From Pavlovales sp. CCMP2436 (taxonomy: Eukaryota; Haptophyta; Pavlovophyceae; Pavlovales), in contig MU631307.1 in NCBI GenBank assembly GCA_026770615.1, positions 452,457 to 464,257 of the forward strand: a stretch of DNA of 11,801 nucleotides, in the 5' to 3' direction. The position numbers and the translations under genes were made by a program. Below the pieces are notes generated by a model. That model saw only the letters and a list, made by a program, of their open reading frames with translations. It ran no database searches and had not been told where the DNA came from. Below are positions 1 through 7,248 of this stretch, one piece after another (positions within the stretch are counted from its first letter, which is position 1; each line of letters opens with the position of its first letter).

Positions 1-801
1 GTACGGTTGCTCGCCGCTGTGCGTGCGCTTGTGGCTCTTGAGATGTCCCGCCCCAGCAGCCCTGAAGTCACAGTCTGGCTCGTCGCACGCGTACGACCGC
101 TCGCCGCTGTGCGTGCGCTTGTGCCTCTCGAGGTTGCCCGGCTGAGTGGCGCTGTAGTCACAGCCTGACTCATCACACGAGTATGGCCGCTCGCCGCTGT
201 GCGTGCGCTTGTGCGCCATGAACTGGCCCGCCTCAGCGACTCCGTCACAGCCGGGATCGTCGCAGGTGTACGGCCGCTCGCCGCTGTACATGCGCTTATG
301 CCTCTCGAGGGTGCCCGGCTGAGCGGCGCTGTAGTCACAACCTGGCTCGTCGCACGCGTAGGGCCGCTCGCCGCTGTGCGTGCGCTTGTGGTTCTTGAGA
401 TGTCCCGCCGCGGCGCCTCACAGCCCGGCTGTGAAGTCGCAGCCCGGCTCGTCACAGGCGTACGGCCGCTCGCCGCTGTGCGTGCGCGTGTGCCTCGCGA
501 GGCTGCCCGCAGTAGTAGCGCAGTACTCGCAGCCCGGCTCGTCACACGCGAACTGTCGCTCGCCGCTGTGCGTGCGCTTGTGCGTCGTAAGGTTGCCCGC
601 CCGATTGGCGCTGTACGCGCAGCCCGGCTCGTCGCACGGGAAGCGGCGCTCGGGCTCGTCGCATGGCGAGACCGAGCCTGAGCCCTCTGCGTCATTGCTT
701 GCGCTTCCGACCAGCGTGCAATACTCGGACGCGCCAGGCGCATGCGCACATCCCCGGCGGGGGCAGGCGTGTATCTCGCCGCCGCGCGCCCCTTCGCCAT
801 G
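1..801 (-). pseudogene. C2H2 zinc-finger array protein, damaged and partial
   Basis: Read on the minus strand, this is an array of seven C2H2 fingers with a 90-bp (30-residue) period. The consensus is C-x4-C-x12-H-x3-H, with CDEPGC knuckles and HKRTHSGERPY linkers. Fingers lie at 568-636, 478-546, 376-456, 286-354, 199-264, 109-177 and 19-87, and the array continues past the left edge. Such proteins bind nucleic acid, usually in the nucleus. Three fingers are abnormal: 376-456 has four extra codons including an in-frame TGA at 418-420; 286-354 has Tyr (codon 286-288) in place of the last His; 199-264 has one codon less between Cys and His. The frame is open up to a TGA at 802-804 but has no ATG, so the start lies upstream across an intron or was lost to a shift. 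An ATG at 798-800 sits in another frame. Likely a decaying gene; an assembly error at the stop is possible. Confidence 0.75.
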
Positions 802-889
802 TCAGTTTTTCGAGAGCTCCGGCGGTTATTCGAGCGACGTGGCCACTTGCCAGTGAGGTGCTAGTGAGGTTAGGGCTGGATGCAATGCA

Positions 890-1086
890 CCGGACGCTAG
901 TAGGCTGGGCGATTGTCCTCGGATCTGTGGCAGCTTTACACCCCTGGTGGCGGCCAGCTTTAGTGGCTTCGGCCTATATGTATAGTATTTTGAAATCACT
1001 GCCCATGGATTGAACCTGCCGCGAGTAGGCAGACGACAGTCCTTGAATCTGGGGTGGCCAGCTTCGGTGGTTTCGGCTTATATGTA
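890..1086 (+). repeat. Diverged tandem duplication, two copies
   Basis: The 34-nt core at 949-982 recurs at 1053-1086. The copies share GGCCAGCTT, GTGG, TTCGGC and TATATGTA in order. The preceding 50-60 nt also align loosely (AGTAGGC, GTCCT, ATCTG), so the duplicated unit was probably about 100 bp and has since diverged. No function is visible. Confidence 0.55.
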
Positions 1087-1110
1087 GCAAGATTGCACAT
1101 GTGTGTGGGG

Positions 1111-1139
1111 GCGTGCGCGCGCGCGCGTGTGTGTGCGTG
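1111..1139. repeat. Alternating GC/GT simple repeat
   Basis: Twenty-nine bases of strictly alternating purine and pyrimidine (GCGTGCGC, then GCGC repeats, then GTGTGTGCGTG), followed by a G/T-rich tail to about 1172. Such tracts can adopt left-handed Z-DNA; whether this one does is unknown. Confidence 0.7.
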
Positions 1140-1294
1140 GGCGTGGAAGTGTGTGGATGGGTGAGGCTGGAGGAAGGGGGGAGCTTGTAGTCTCGGCTAC
1201 GACTCCCGGCCCCGCCCTTCTCGATTGCTAGATATAAGCTTTCGTCTCAGACATGTCACCTCTCGCACACAGCTGAGCCACTAATGCATTGTAC

Positions 1295-1351
1295 TGATAG
1301 GGATTCAAGCTGGCGTCTGACTGTCCTGGAAGTTGTGCTGGTTTGAGCGCT
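1295..1351 (+). repeat. 57-bp dispersed repeat, copy 1
   Basis: Begins TGATAGGGATTCAAGCTGG and ends TTTGAGCGCT. It matches the minus strand of 9268-9324 at 56 of 57 positions, and a diverged direct copy lies at 9014-9065. The match stops sharply at both ends, so this is a defined unit and not part of a longer duplication. I do not recognise the family; no terminal inverted repeat or target duplication is visible. Confidence 0.85.
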
Positions 1352-1501
1352 AATATATTACTGATCACTCACCGGGCCAGCCCCCTGTTCGTTTGAGTTT
1401 TTCTTGAGGAAGGATATAAGTTGAATACGAAGCAGTTCTTTTTTGAAATCTTGAAGCGACTTCTAGACGCAGAATTGAGCGCGGAATAGCTTAGGTACTA
1501 T

Positions 1502-1563
1502 GGTCTGACACCTGATTCTAACAGGAAGTACAAGAAAATGGCATCCGAAGTGAGGGTTGTGTT
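1502..1563 (+). repeat. Left arm of a 141-bp hairpin element
   Basis: The 62 bases starting GGTCTGACACCTGATTC match the reverse complement of 8760-8821 at 50 of 62 positions without gaps; the outer 17 are identical. Removing the copia element and one AATAC duplicate leaves two 62-nt arms around a 17-nt loop (1564-1580). This resembles a foldback or MITE-like element, but I see no target duplication outside the arms (ACTAT on the left, GCATC on the right). Confidence 0.8.
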
Positions 1564-1580
1564 TTCAGCATCCGGGTCAA

Positions 1581-1585
1581 AATAC
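1581..1585. other. Target site duplication (AATAC), left
   Basis: AATAC directly precedes the left LTR and is repeated exactly at 8760-8764 directly after the right LTR. A 5-bp duplication is typical of Ty1/copia integrase, so both LTR ends are intact and the insertion has not recombined with another copy. Confidence 0.92.
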
Positions 1586-1841
1586 TGATGAGGTACTTCT
1601 GCGGTGGCGCAGGAGTCCGAAGTGAAGCGCCGTCGAGGACTGTCGACGGGAGCTAGAGTGATGCAAAATAGATTTATTTAGAATGAAGCGACTCGAATTT
1701 AATCATACCCCCATAGAAACTTATCTTCCTGGCGTTGAGAAGTTCCTTGCTATGTACCTTAGCCGGACTGCGGATGTCCCGGACTGAGAGTCTGGGAGGA
1801 TCGAGTTAAGTAAATTTGACCAGTGTCAGATTACCTTGGCA
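1586..1841 (-). repeat. 3' LTR of the copia element
   Basis: 256 bp. On the element's strand it begins TGCCAAGGTAATCTGACAC and ends CCTCATCA, giving the TG...CA ends of an LTR. It aligns along its whole length with 8505-8759 with about 28 substitutions and two 3-bp indels. The inner edge is at 1841, next to the polypurine tract. Confidence 0.93.
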
Positions 1842-1850
1842 CACCCCCTC
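1842..1850 (-). promoter_or_regulatory. Polypurine tract for plus-strand priming
   Basis: The element's strand reads GAGGGGGTG immediately before the TG of the 3' LTR, the expected place for the RNase H-resistant primer. It is short and has one T near its end. The call rests on position and composition. Confidence 0.7.
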
Positions 1851-1921
1851 GATATGATGAGTAGGGTGGATGATGCAGTTGAGGATGTGCATGTTTCCAA
1901 AACGCCAAAGTGATGAAGTTG

Positions 1922-2371
1922 CTACTTGAACTTGGTTGTTGGCTTGATCACGTCCGTGATCAGTTTCGCGAAGTGCTTGAACTGGGCGCCTCCGAGCGGC
2001 TTGGTGAAGCCGTCAGCGATGTTGTCGTTGGTGCCCACCTTCTGGATGGAGATGACCTTGTGCTCGACACAATCGCGAATGAAGTGATGCCGGATGTCAA
2101 AGTGCTTGGTGTACGAGTGGAACTTGGGGTTGTGCGCGAGGTCGATCGCGCCCTTGTTGTCCTCAAAGAGCGGGAGCGGGGCGTCGACCTTGATGATTCC
2201 CAGGTCGTTGATGATGTCGCAAAAGTAGACGGCCTCCTTGCCGGCGTCGGCGAGGGCGAGGTACTCGGCTTCTGTCGACGAAAGCGTGGTGATGGACTGC
2301 CGCGAGGAGCGCCAGCTGACAGGCGCACCTGCAAAGAAGAAGACATACCCAGTTGTCGAGCGGCGGCGCTC
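1922..2371 (-). pseudogene. pol: copia RNase H domain (end of pol)
   Basis: This is the C-terminal RNase H of the copia polyprotein, which degrades the RNA of the RNA-DNA hybrid. Seen in order: RRSTTGYVFFF, then APVSWRS, LSSTEAEY with the catalytic Glu, LFEDNKGAI with a catalytic Asp, then TKHFDIRHHFIRD and ADGFTKPL, a series highly typical of Ty1/copia ends. The upstream DSDWA motif (first catalytic Asp) lies in another frame; the switch is near 2371 within a GC-rich CGCCGCCGC run, consistent with a one-base indel. The frame ends at its own stop at 1922, about 80 bp before the 3' LTR, so the tail itself is complete. Confidence 0.93.
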
Positions 2372-4126
2372 AAGGTGGCTGCCCAGTCGGAGTCGACGTA
2401 GGCCACTAGGTGCGGCAGCGTCTCCTCCTTGCACGCCTTGGAGCTGCGGTAGAGTCTGAGACCTTGGTTTGTCGAGCCAGCGAGGTAGAGCCAGACGCGC
2501 TGGGCGGCGTCGAGCGCAGAGCTGGTCGGAGATGCCATCGAGCGCGCGAGGAAGCTTGATGCAAAAGCGACGTCCGGCCGACAGGTGTTGGAGATGAAGA
2601 GCAGCGCCCCGACCATGGAGCGGAAGTTGGAGCTGCCTTCGCGATCGAGTAGCTCGGGCTCGTCCGAGCCGTATCGTGCTTGTCGAGGTCGATCATCAAG
2701 GGAGACTTCTTCGTGGAGATGCCCAAGAGGTCGAAGCGCTCGAGGCAGGTCGCGATGTAGAGAGGCATCAACATTGTGATGCTCTTCTCGTCCTGCTCGA
2801 CGTTGACCCGAGGAAGGTCTTGATGGGGCCGAGGAAGTGGATGTCGTAGAACCCCTTGAGCTCGTCGACGATCTCTGCACAGGCCGTTGGTCTTGGAGAG
2901 CTCGAGAGCAGAAGGAAATCGTCCACGAACAAGCCCGCAAGGTCGATGGAGCCGCCCTCACGGATGCGGCGGTAGACAGACCAGGAGGCGTCGATGCGGT
3001 GTAACTTGATGCATTCCATGATGTCGAGATTGGTCTTCCACCAGAGTCAGCCACTCTGCTTGAGACCGTTGATGGCGCGGCGGCAGCGCGGCGCAACCTT
3101 GAAGCCGGGCGGCGCAATGACCTTGGCCTGGTAGAGCGGCGGGAGTCCGAGGTGGAGTTGTTCCGAGTCGGGGACCTCAGCGTTGAGGTATGCTGATGAC
3201 ACATCTGCGCTGCAGACTTGCCAGCGAGAGTCGCCGGGCTTGCACATGAAGGCGGCGTGAGCGAGGAGTAAACGCAACGAGTCGTAGCGCAGCGTCGGGG
3301 AGTAGGTCTCGTTGTAGTGGAGACCTGGGATTTGCCGGAATCCTTGCGCGACGATGCGCGCATTGTACTTGTCAACCGTCCCGTCGGCTTGAGGCTTGAC
3401 CTTGAAGACGAACTTGGTCGGGATGATCGGCGCTCGCTCGCGGATTGAGACCTCGTCCCATGTGTGGAGAACACGGTGGGACTCAAGCTCAGCGATGATG
3501 GCAGTGGTCCGATCATTCTTGTAGTTGCTGGTCATGGCGTCCTTGAAGTTCTCGGGCGTCGGCACGTCGGCGGCGAGTAGGACCACGTCGGCCGTGTAGT
3601 TGTGTCGTGGCTGCTGTCGCAGCCCGACGCTGAGGTTGCCGGTCGGGCGAACGATCGGCGAAGAGGATGGCTCAGAGGAAGGCTCTGAGGATGGCTCGGA
3701 GGATGAAGTTGGCGTGGCGGTGCACGGCGGCGGCGGCGGCAAGTCATCGTTGTCTGAGTCCGAGTCTTGGTTGAGCGGCGGCGAGTCGTTGGTGACGTCC
3801 TCGCCTTCACCCCCATCGGCTGCTCTGTCGGCGGCGATCTGATCGTCGTCGGGGAAGCCGGTGGTGTTGGTGATCAGGTTGGAGCCGCTGAAGTGCACGT
3901 TCCTCGAAGTGTTGTCGGTGATGGTGGACTCGTTGAAGAGCACATGTCGAAAGACCGTGATGACGTTGTCGGCTGTTGCTAGAACGTATCCGAGGGCGTG
4001 GCGCAGCTGGCCGTTCTCGAAGATGCCCGAGGAGCCATACTCGACGAAGTTGCCATGCAGCGCGCGCGGTCCGAACTTGCCGGTGGCATCACGCGGGGCT
4101 TGCCGTATATATGCCAATGGGCACCA
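2372..4126 (-). pseudogene. pol: copia integrase tail and reverse transcriptase (pol)
   Basis: From 4126 the frame gives the integrase C-terminal tail (LAYIRQ, then FVEYGSSGIF), an acidic and Ser/Pro-rich linker (SSEPSSEPSSEP) and then the RVT_2-type polymerase, which copies element RNA into DNA. Seen in order: IPTKFVFKVK, YNARIVAQGF, ETYSPTLRYDSLRLLLA, SADVSSAYLNAEVP, INGLKQSG, and LFVDDF at 2910-2930, the copia form of the YVDD catalytic motif. RT-connection motifs follow: SMVGALLFISNTCRPDVAFA, then VDSDWA starting RNase H. A TGA at 3047-3049 replaces the conserved Arg after GLKQSG, one base from CGA. Frameshifts near 2807 (loss of one G in a G run, by context) and 2670 split the C-terminal part. 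Confidence 0.93.
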
Positions 4127-4805
4127 TCATATGCGGAGCTTGGACAGGTCGGGCGCCTTGCCAAAGAGCTTGCCAAAGAGCTTCTCGTATGGCGAGAGCT
4201 TGTCACCCGGAGAGGTGAGCTGGTAGCGCGTCCACGCAGCGGACTTGATAGCCCACCCCCACCAGCGAGGCGACATGCTGGACGCGTTAAACATTGCGCG
4301 CACGTCGGGGATGAGGGTACCAAAGGTGCGCTCTGCGACGCCGTTGGTCTGGAGGTTGTACGGGACCGACACTTCGTTGATGAGCATGTCGTACTTGCGC
4401 AAAACGGCCGTCCAGGCCGAGAAAGTGAGCTCCGACGCGCCGTCGAGGTGCAGCCTTGCCCCTGCGCGTCGGTGCTGGAGGGAGTTAGCTCCCATCTCGT
4501 CGAGGTAGAGCTGCAGCTTTGCAGGCGCCTCGGACTTGACGTGCATCATGTAGATGCTGATGTATGCCGTGAAGTCGTCCTTGATGACAATAGCAAAGCG
4601 CGCGACGTGAGGAGGGAGGCCGTTGATCGGCCCAAGCACGTCGCTGTGGATGATCTTGAACGGTCGAGTCGAGGGAGTGCGCGTGCCGTTGAAGGGCAGA
4701 GCCTTCATCCGTGAGACGTCGGACTCATGGAAGATCTCGGGCTTGGGTTCGGCGCCGGCGATGTCAGGGTGCTGAGCGATCGTGCGGCGGACGGCGTAGC
4801 GGCCT

Positions 4806-4814
4806 GCGTGGTTG
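4806..4814. other. 9-bp target duplication of the nested element, left
   Basis: GCGTGGTTG is repeated exactly at 4969-4977 on the other side of the inverted-repeat element. On the copia coding strand both copies read CAACCACGC and fall in the codons for the Asn-His of the pre-integrase HAG motif. Confidence 0.85.
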
Positions 4815-4968
4815 CCGGCTCTTAGAAAAGGCGTAACGTACGGGGATTATCCGCGGTATCCGTGGGGCCCCGTGGGCCCCCGGGCTATGTGACAAGTTAG
4901 TTATATGTTAGTCACATAGGCGCCTCCGGCGGGGCCCCCGGGGGCCCTGCGGGGCTTTCTAAGAGCCG
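4815..4968. mobile_element. 154-bp MITE-like element nested in the copia
   Basis: The left end reads CCGGCTCTTAGAAAAGGC. The right end, reverse-complemented, reads CGGCTCTTAGAAAGCCCC, giving terminal inverted repeats of about 15 bp. An exact 9-bp duplication flanks the element, the size made by Mutator-like transposases (family link inferred). The interior is highly structured: GC-rich arms with a 16-bp perfect palindrome (GGGCCCCCGGGGGCCC, within 4931-4947) around a central A/T-rich hairpin at 4885-4919 with perfect CTATGTGAC / GTCACATAG ends. There is no coding capacity, so it must depend on a transposase elsewhere. It inserted into an already resident copia, and the flanking copia codons resume in the same frame if the element and one duplicate are left out. 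Confidence 0.85.
4885..4919. repeat. Central hairpin of the nested element
   Basis: A 35-nt inverted repeat with 9-bp perfect outer arms (CTATGTGAC and GTCACATAG) and an imperfect inner stem around TTATAT. It lies midway between the terminal repeats, so the whole element could fold into one long cruciform or hairpin. Confidence 0.75.
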
Positions 4969-4977
4969 GCGTGGTTG
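4969..4977. other. 9-bp target duplication of the nested element, right
   Basis: Exact repeat of 4806-4814 (GCGTGGTTG) on the far side of the 154-bp element, immediately after its terminal inverted repeat. Confidence 0.85.
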
Positions 4978-5051
4978 AAGCGGGCCCGCCAGAGGCCGGA
5001 CGTCTCCTGCGAGAGGTTAGCAGGGAGCGCCTTGTGGATGGTCGGCGTGTA

Positions 5052-5470
5052 TTAGAGCGGCACGTTTACCGAGCACTTGATGAGGTGATCGATGCCGAAC
5101 TTGATCTGTGTGCGCCGAGTCGACTTGATGGACTTCAGGGAGCCACCGTTAACGTCGAAGATGATGGATCAGCCTTGAGCTGCCAGCGAGCGGACTGAGA
5201 TAGCGGTGTCTCCAGGCCGTGCACGGAGAGCTGCCGATGTCGTCTATGAACGTGGCGGAGATGAGGCCGCTGTGCACAGCTTGCATAGCTGCGCGGTTGG
5301 CCACTGAGATGCTGACCTTGGTCGGCTGTGGGTCTGTGATGAGTCCCCAGCTCTCGTCGACAAGCATGCTGACGGAGCAGCCCGAGTCGAGTGTGGCTTC
5401 GAAGACAAACTTGTCGTGCGTCTTGATTGGCGCCGAGGAGTGCTTGTCCTCCTTGAACTCGGTCACGCTG
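5052..5470 (-). pseudogene. pol: copia protease domain (pol)
   Basis: The aspartic protease releases gag and pol proteins from the precursor. The active-site motif is seen as FVFEATLDSGCSVSML, with the catalytic Asp codon at 5386-5388; copia proteases have DSG followed by A or C and then S/T. It continues as KVSISVANRA and LISATFIDDIG. The expected tail (ISVRSLAAQG, then IIFDVNGGSLKS) is found in a different frame, so a frameshift lies near 5230. This second frame then carries a TGA at 5169-5171 and a TAA at 5052-5054 before the pre-integrase region. The original frame runs on without homology to a stop at about 5149. Confidence 0.88.
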
Positions 5471-5610
5471 TAAGCCGTGAGAAGGTGCTGAGCAGACTTG
5501 CAGGTGAAGATCGGCAAACGCGCTTGACCGGTCAGCCATGAAGGTCTGAGTGACACAGTGGGCAGGTTGCCCTTGGGTTGCTGCGGCGGAGGCAGCGTCG
5601 TCATGGGAAT

Positions 5611-5730
5611 CGGCTGAAGAGGCGGCGTCAGGGAAGATTCTTTTGGCGGAGGAGGCGCCGACGTGGAGATCGGCTGAAGAGGCGGCGACTGGGCTAATTC
5701 TTTTGGCAAAGGAGGCGCCGACGTGGACTC
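5611..5730 (-). repeat. 60-bp tandem duplication in the Pro-rich region
   Basis: Two direct copies with a period of exactly 60 bp (CGGCTGAAGAGGCGGCG at 5611 and again at 5671; GGAGGCGCCGACGTGGA at 5650 and 5710). They encode two 20-residue units of the pattern PPLQPISTSAPPPPKE. The length is a multiple of three, so the frame is kept. Confidence 0.8.
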
Positions 5731-6819
5731 TTGGGATAGGGAAGTTAACAGTTTTGTGTTAGAGCTTACTTTTATAATCTGTAGTAGCAGAGAGTCGATC
5801 GATTGCGGCTGCATCGGCAGTAGCGAGCTGGCGAGCGCGAAGTGCTGCAGCGATGTGATCGGCGATGGCGGAGGAGATGTTGTTGGTGCAGGCAGCGGCG
5901 TCGTCAGATTGTTCTGCGATGACGGCGATGTCGTAGTGTTGTGTGGAGGCGGAGGCGGTTGCGGCGGCTTGAGCATTGAGGAGTACGTGTCCTCCTCAGG
6001 CGGCGGCTTGTGAGTCGGCGGTGGCGCCGATGTGGCTGGGTGCGGCTGCGGCTTGCTGTACAGCGCCGGCAGCGGCGTAGGCCAGGGTCTAGTGTAGTAG
6101 GCCCTTGGCGTGTGGCACGGCTTGCAGAAGTAGCCGAGGGTGCAGTTGCGGCAGCGCAGGCGGTCGTTGCCGACCAGCACACACTCCCAGCACTCGTAAG
6201 CTACTGTGCTGCAGTCCCTGCAGACGAAGTTGTCCTTGTCACCGTGCCAAAACTCGGGCGGCTCTCCGTCTTAGATGGAGATGAGCTTGGCGTTGGCGAA
6301 GCGCGCGGTGCGCTTGCAGTTGAATATGTCCTTGGCCTGGTCACGGCAGTCCTCGAAGGTGCACGTGTACTTGTACAGGCCGGTCGAGCGCTGGTAGACG
6401 CCGACGGATGCGCGAGCGATGCAGCTCGGCGCGCAGCACTTGGTCGGGTAGATCTCGAAGTCGTCCATGATCTGCCCAGACAGGATGCCGGAGACGCGCA
6501 AGCGATTGGTGATGTCATCGTCAAGCGGGTCGTTGTTGAAGTTGTACGAGGTCGGCTCGCCATTGGCGTCGCGCTGTGTGACGGCGTAGGCCTCGGAGTC
6601 GAGCTTGGCGGTCGGGTTGGTCACCGACGCACTGCCCGAGTAGAGGTTCTTCTGGGTGACGAGGTACCGCTTGAAGTGGCAGTTGTTGTCCTCGCAGTAT
6701 GGCCCGTCTCCTTGCCCGAGGATGCACCGCGTCGCCTGCTTGCTGCAGTCTTCGGCGAGGCACTGTGTGAGCGTGTTGAACGAGAGCGGCATCGAGTGCG
6801 TGAGCATGTTGGCCAGGAG

Positions 6820-7185
6820 CGGCGTGTGCGCAATGGCCTCGGGCGGCGACAGGTGCGCGCTGGCCTCGAGCGGCATGTGCGCGGTGGTCTCGAGCGGCAT
6901 ATGCGCGATGGTCTCGGGCGACGAGATGTGCGCGGTGGCCTCAAGCGGCAAGTACTCGTTGATCTCGAGCGGCAGGTGCTTGTTGATCTCGGGCGGCATG
7001 CGGTCGTAGATCTCGAGCGACAGGTGCTCGTTAATCCCGGGCGGCATGCGGTCGTAGATCTCGAGCGTCATGTGCTCGTTGATCTCGGACGGCATGAGGT
7101 CGTAGATCTCGAGCGTCTGGTGCTCGTTGATCACGGGCGGCATGCGCTCGTAGATCTCGAGTGGCAGGCGCGCGTCGGTCTCGAG
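6820..7185 (-). repeat. 24-bp coding minisatellite (octapeptide array) in the copia
   Basis: About 15 tandem units of 24 bp encode octapeptides. The first part alternates LEIYDRMP-like and PEINEHLP-like units (a 48-bp higher-order period, about four pairs). The later part uses LETTAHMP, LEASAHLS and related units. Two units are nine residues long. The DNA shows it as recurring GATCTCGAGCGGCAT-like blocks. Leu/Ile, Glu and His recur at fixed places, which would suit an extended repeat or coiled surface; the structure is not known. Confidence 0.88.
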
Positions 7186-7248
7186 AGAGCGGCGGCGCAG
7201 CAAGTTGTTCTCGAGCGACGCGTCGTGAGCGCGCAAGTCCTCGTTGAA

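Larger units (their letters stand above)
805..1501. other. Non-coding stretch left of the mobile-element block
   Basis: No convincing coding region is seen on either strand in these roughly 700 bases. The short open frames lack recognisable domains and the base composition drops toward A+T after about 1200. The stretch holds a diverged direct repeat (about 890-1086), an alternating purine-pyrimidine tract (1111-1139) and one copy of a 57-bp repeat (1295-1351), each listed separately. The rest shows nothing recognisable. Confidence 0.6.
4127..5051 (-). pseudogene. pol: copia pre-integrase and integrase domains, interrupted by an insertion
   Basis: The pre-integrase zinc region (LWRARFNHAG, followed beyond the inserted element by GRYAVRRTIAQHP) leads into an rve-type integrase core that joins element DNA to the genome. 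The DDE triad is visible: Asp in HSDVLGP (codon 4640-4642), Asp in HLDGASE (4442-4444) and Glu in NGVAERTFG (4331-4333). The text after the core (WWGWAIKSAAW, then SPYEKLFG) is also typical. The copy is dead: a 154-bp element sits at 4815-4968 inside the HAG motif, and a TGA at 4127-4129 falls where copia elements have the LRVFGC-like motif. Upstream, a TAA at 5052-5054 separates it from the protease tail. Confidence 0.92.
5471..7248 (-). pseudogene. Extra polyprotein segment between gag and protease: repeats, Cys-rich modules, Pro-rich linker
   Basis: This segment shares the gag and protease frame and is broken only by a TAA at 6271-6273. From its N-terminus: an array of about 15 octapeptides (6820-7185); a Cys-rich module from about 6762 (C-x4-C-x6-C-x9-C-x4-C); a similar module at about 6320-6440 (C-x4-C-x19-C-x4-C); and, past the stop, a CxxC cluster at about 6113-6225 with C-x2-C-x6-C-x2-C-x9-C-x2-C-x5-C-x2-C. 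A proline-rich tail of about 180 residues follows (KPPQPPPPPH, TSAPPPPKE), then the protease. Paired Cys suggest zinc binding. Most copia elements go from the gag zinc knuckle to the protease over a short linker, so this looks like an acquired domain, perhaps for chromatin targeting or nucleic-acid binding; that role is inference. I recognise no named family. Confidence 0.7.

Noticed and set aside
418..420. TGA in the finger array as a selenocysteine codon
   Set aside because: It falls in a 12-bp insertion absent from the other fingers, at no catalytic site, and no SECIS-like context can be judged here.
199..856. Plus-strand open frames across the finger array
   Set aside because: They are low-complexity Arg/Val/Ala translations antisense to the C2H2 codons, with the same 90-bp periodicity.
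1960..3516. Minus-strand open frame of 518 codons taken as one protein
   Set aside because: Only the middle (SMVGALLF to VDSDWA) is real RT/RNase H sequence. The rest is Ser/Arg-rich out-of-frame translation of neighbouring pol codons, joined by the frameshifts.
4831..4960. GC-rich hairpin as a transcription terminator or structured RNA gene
   Set aside because: Its symmetrical terminal repeats and exact 9-bp flanking duplication show it is an inserted element. No RNA family is recognised.
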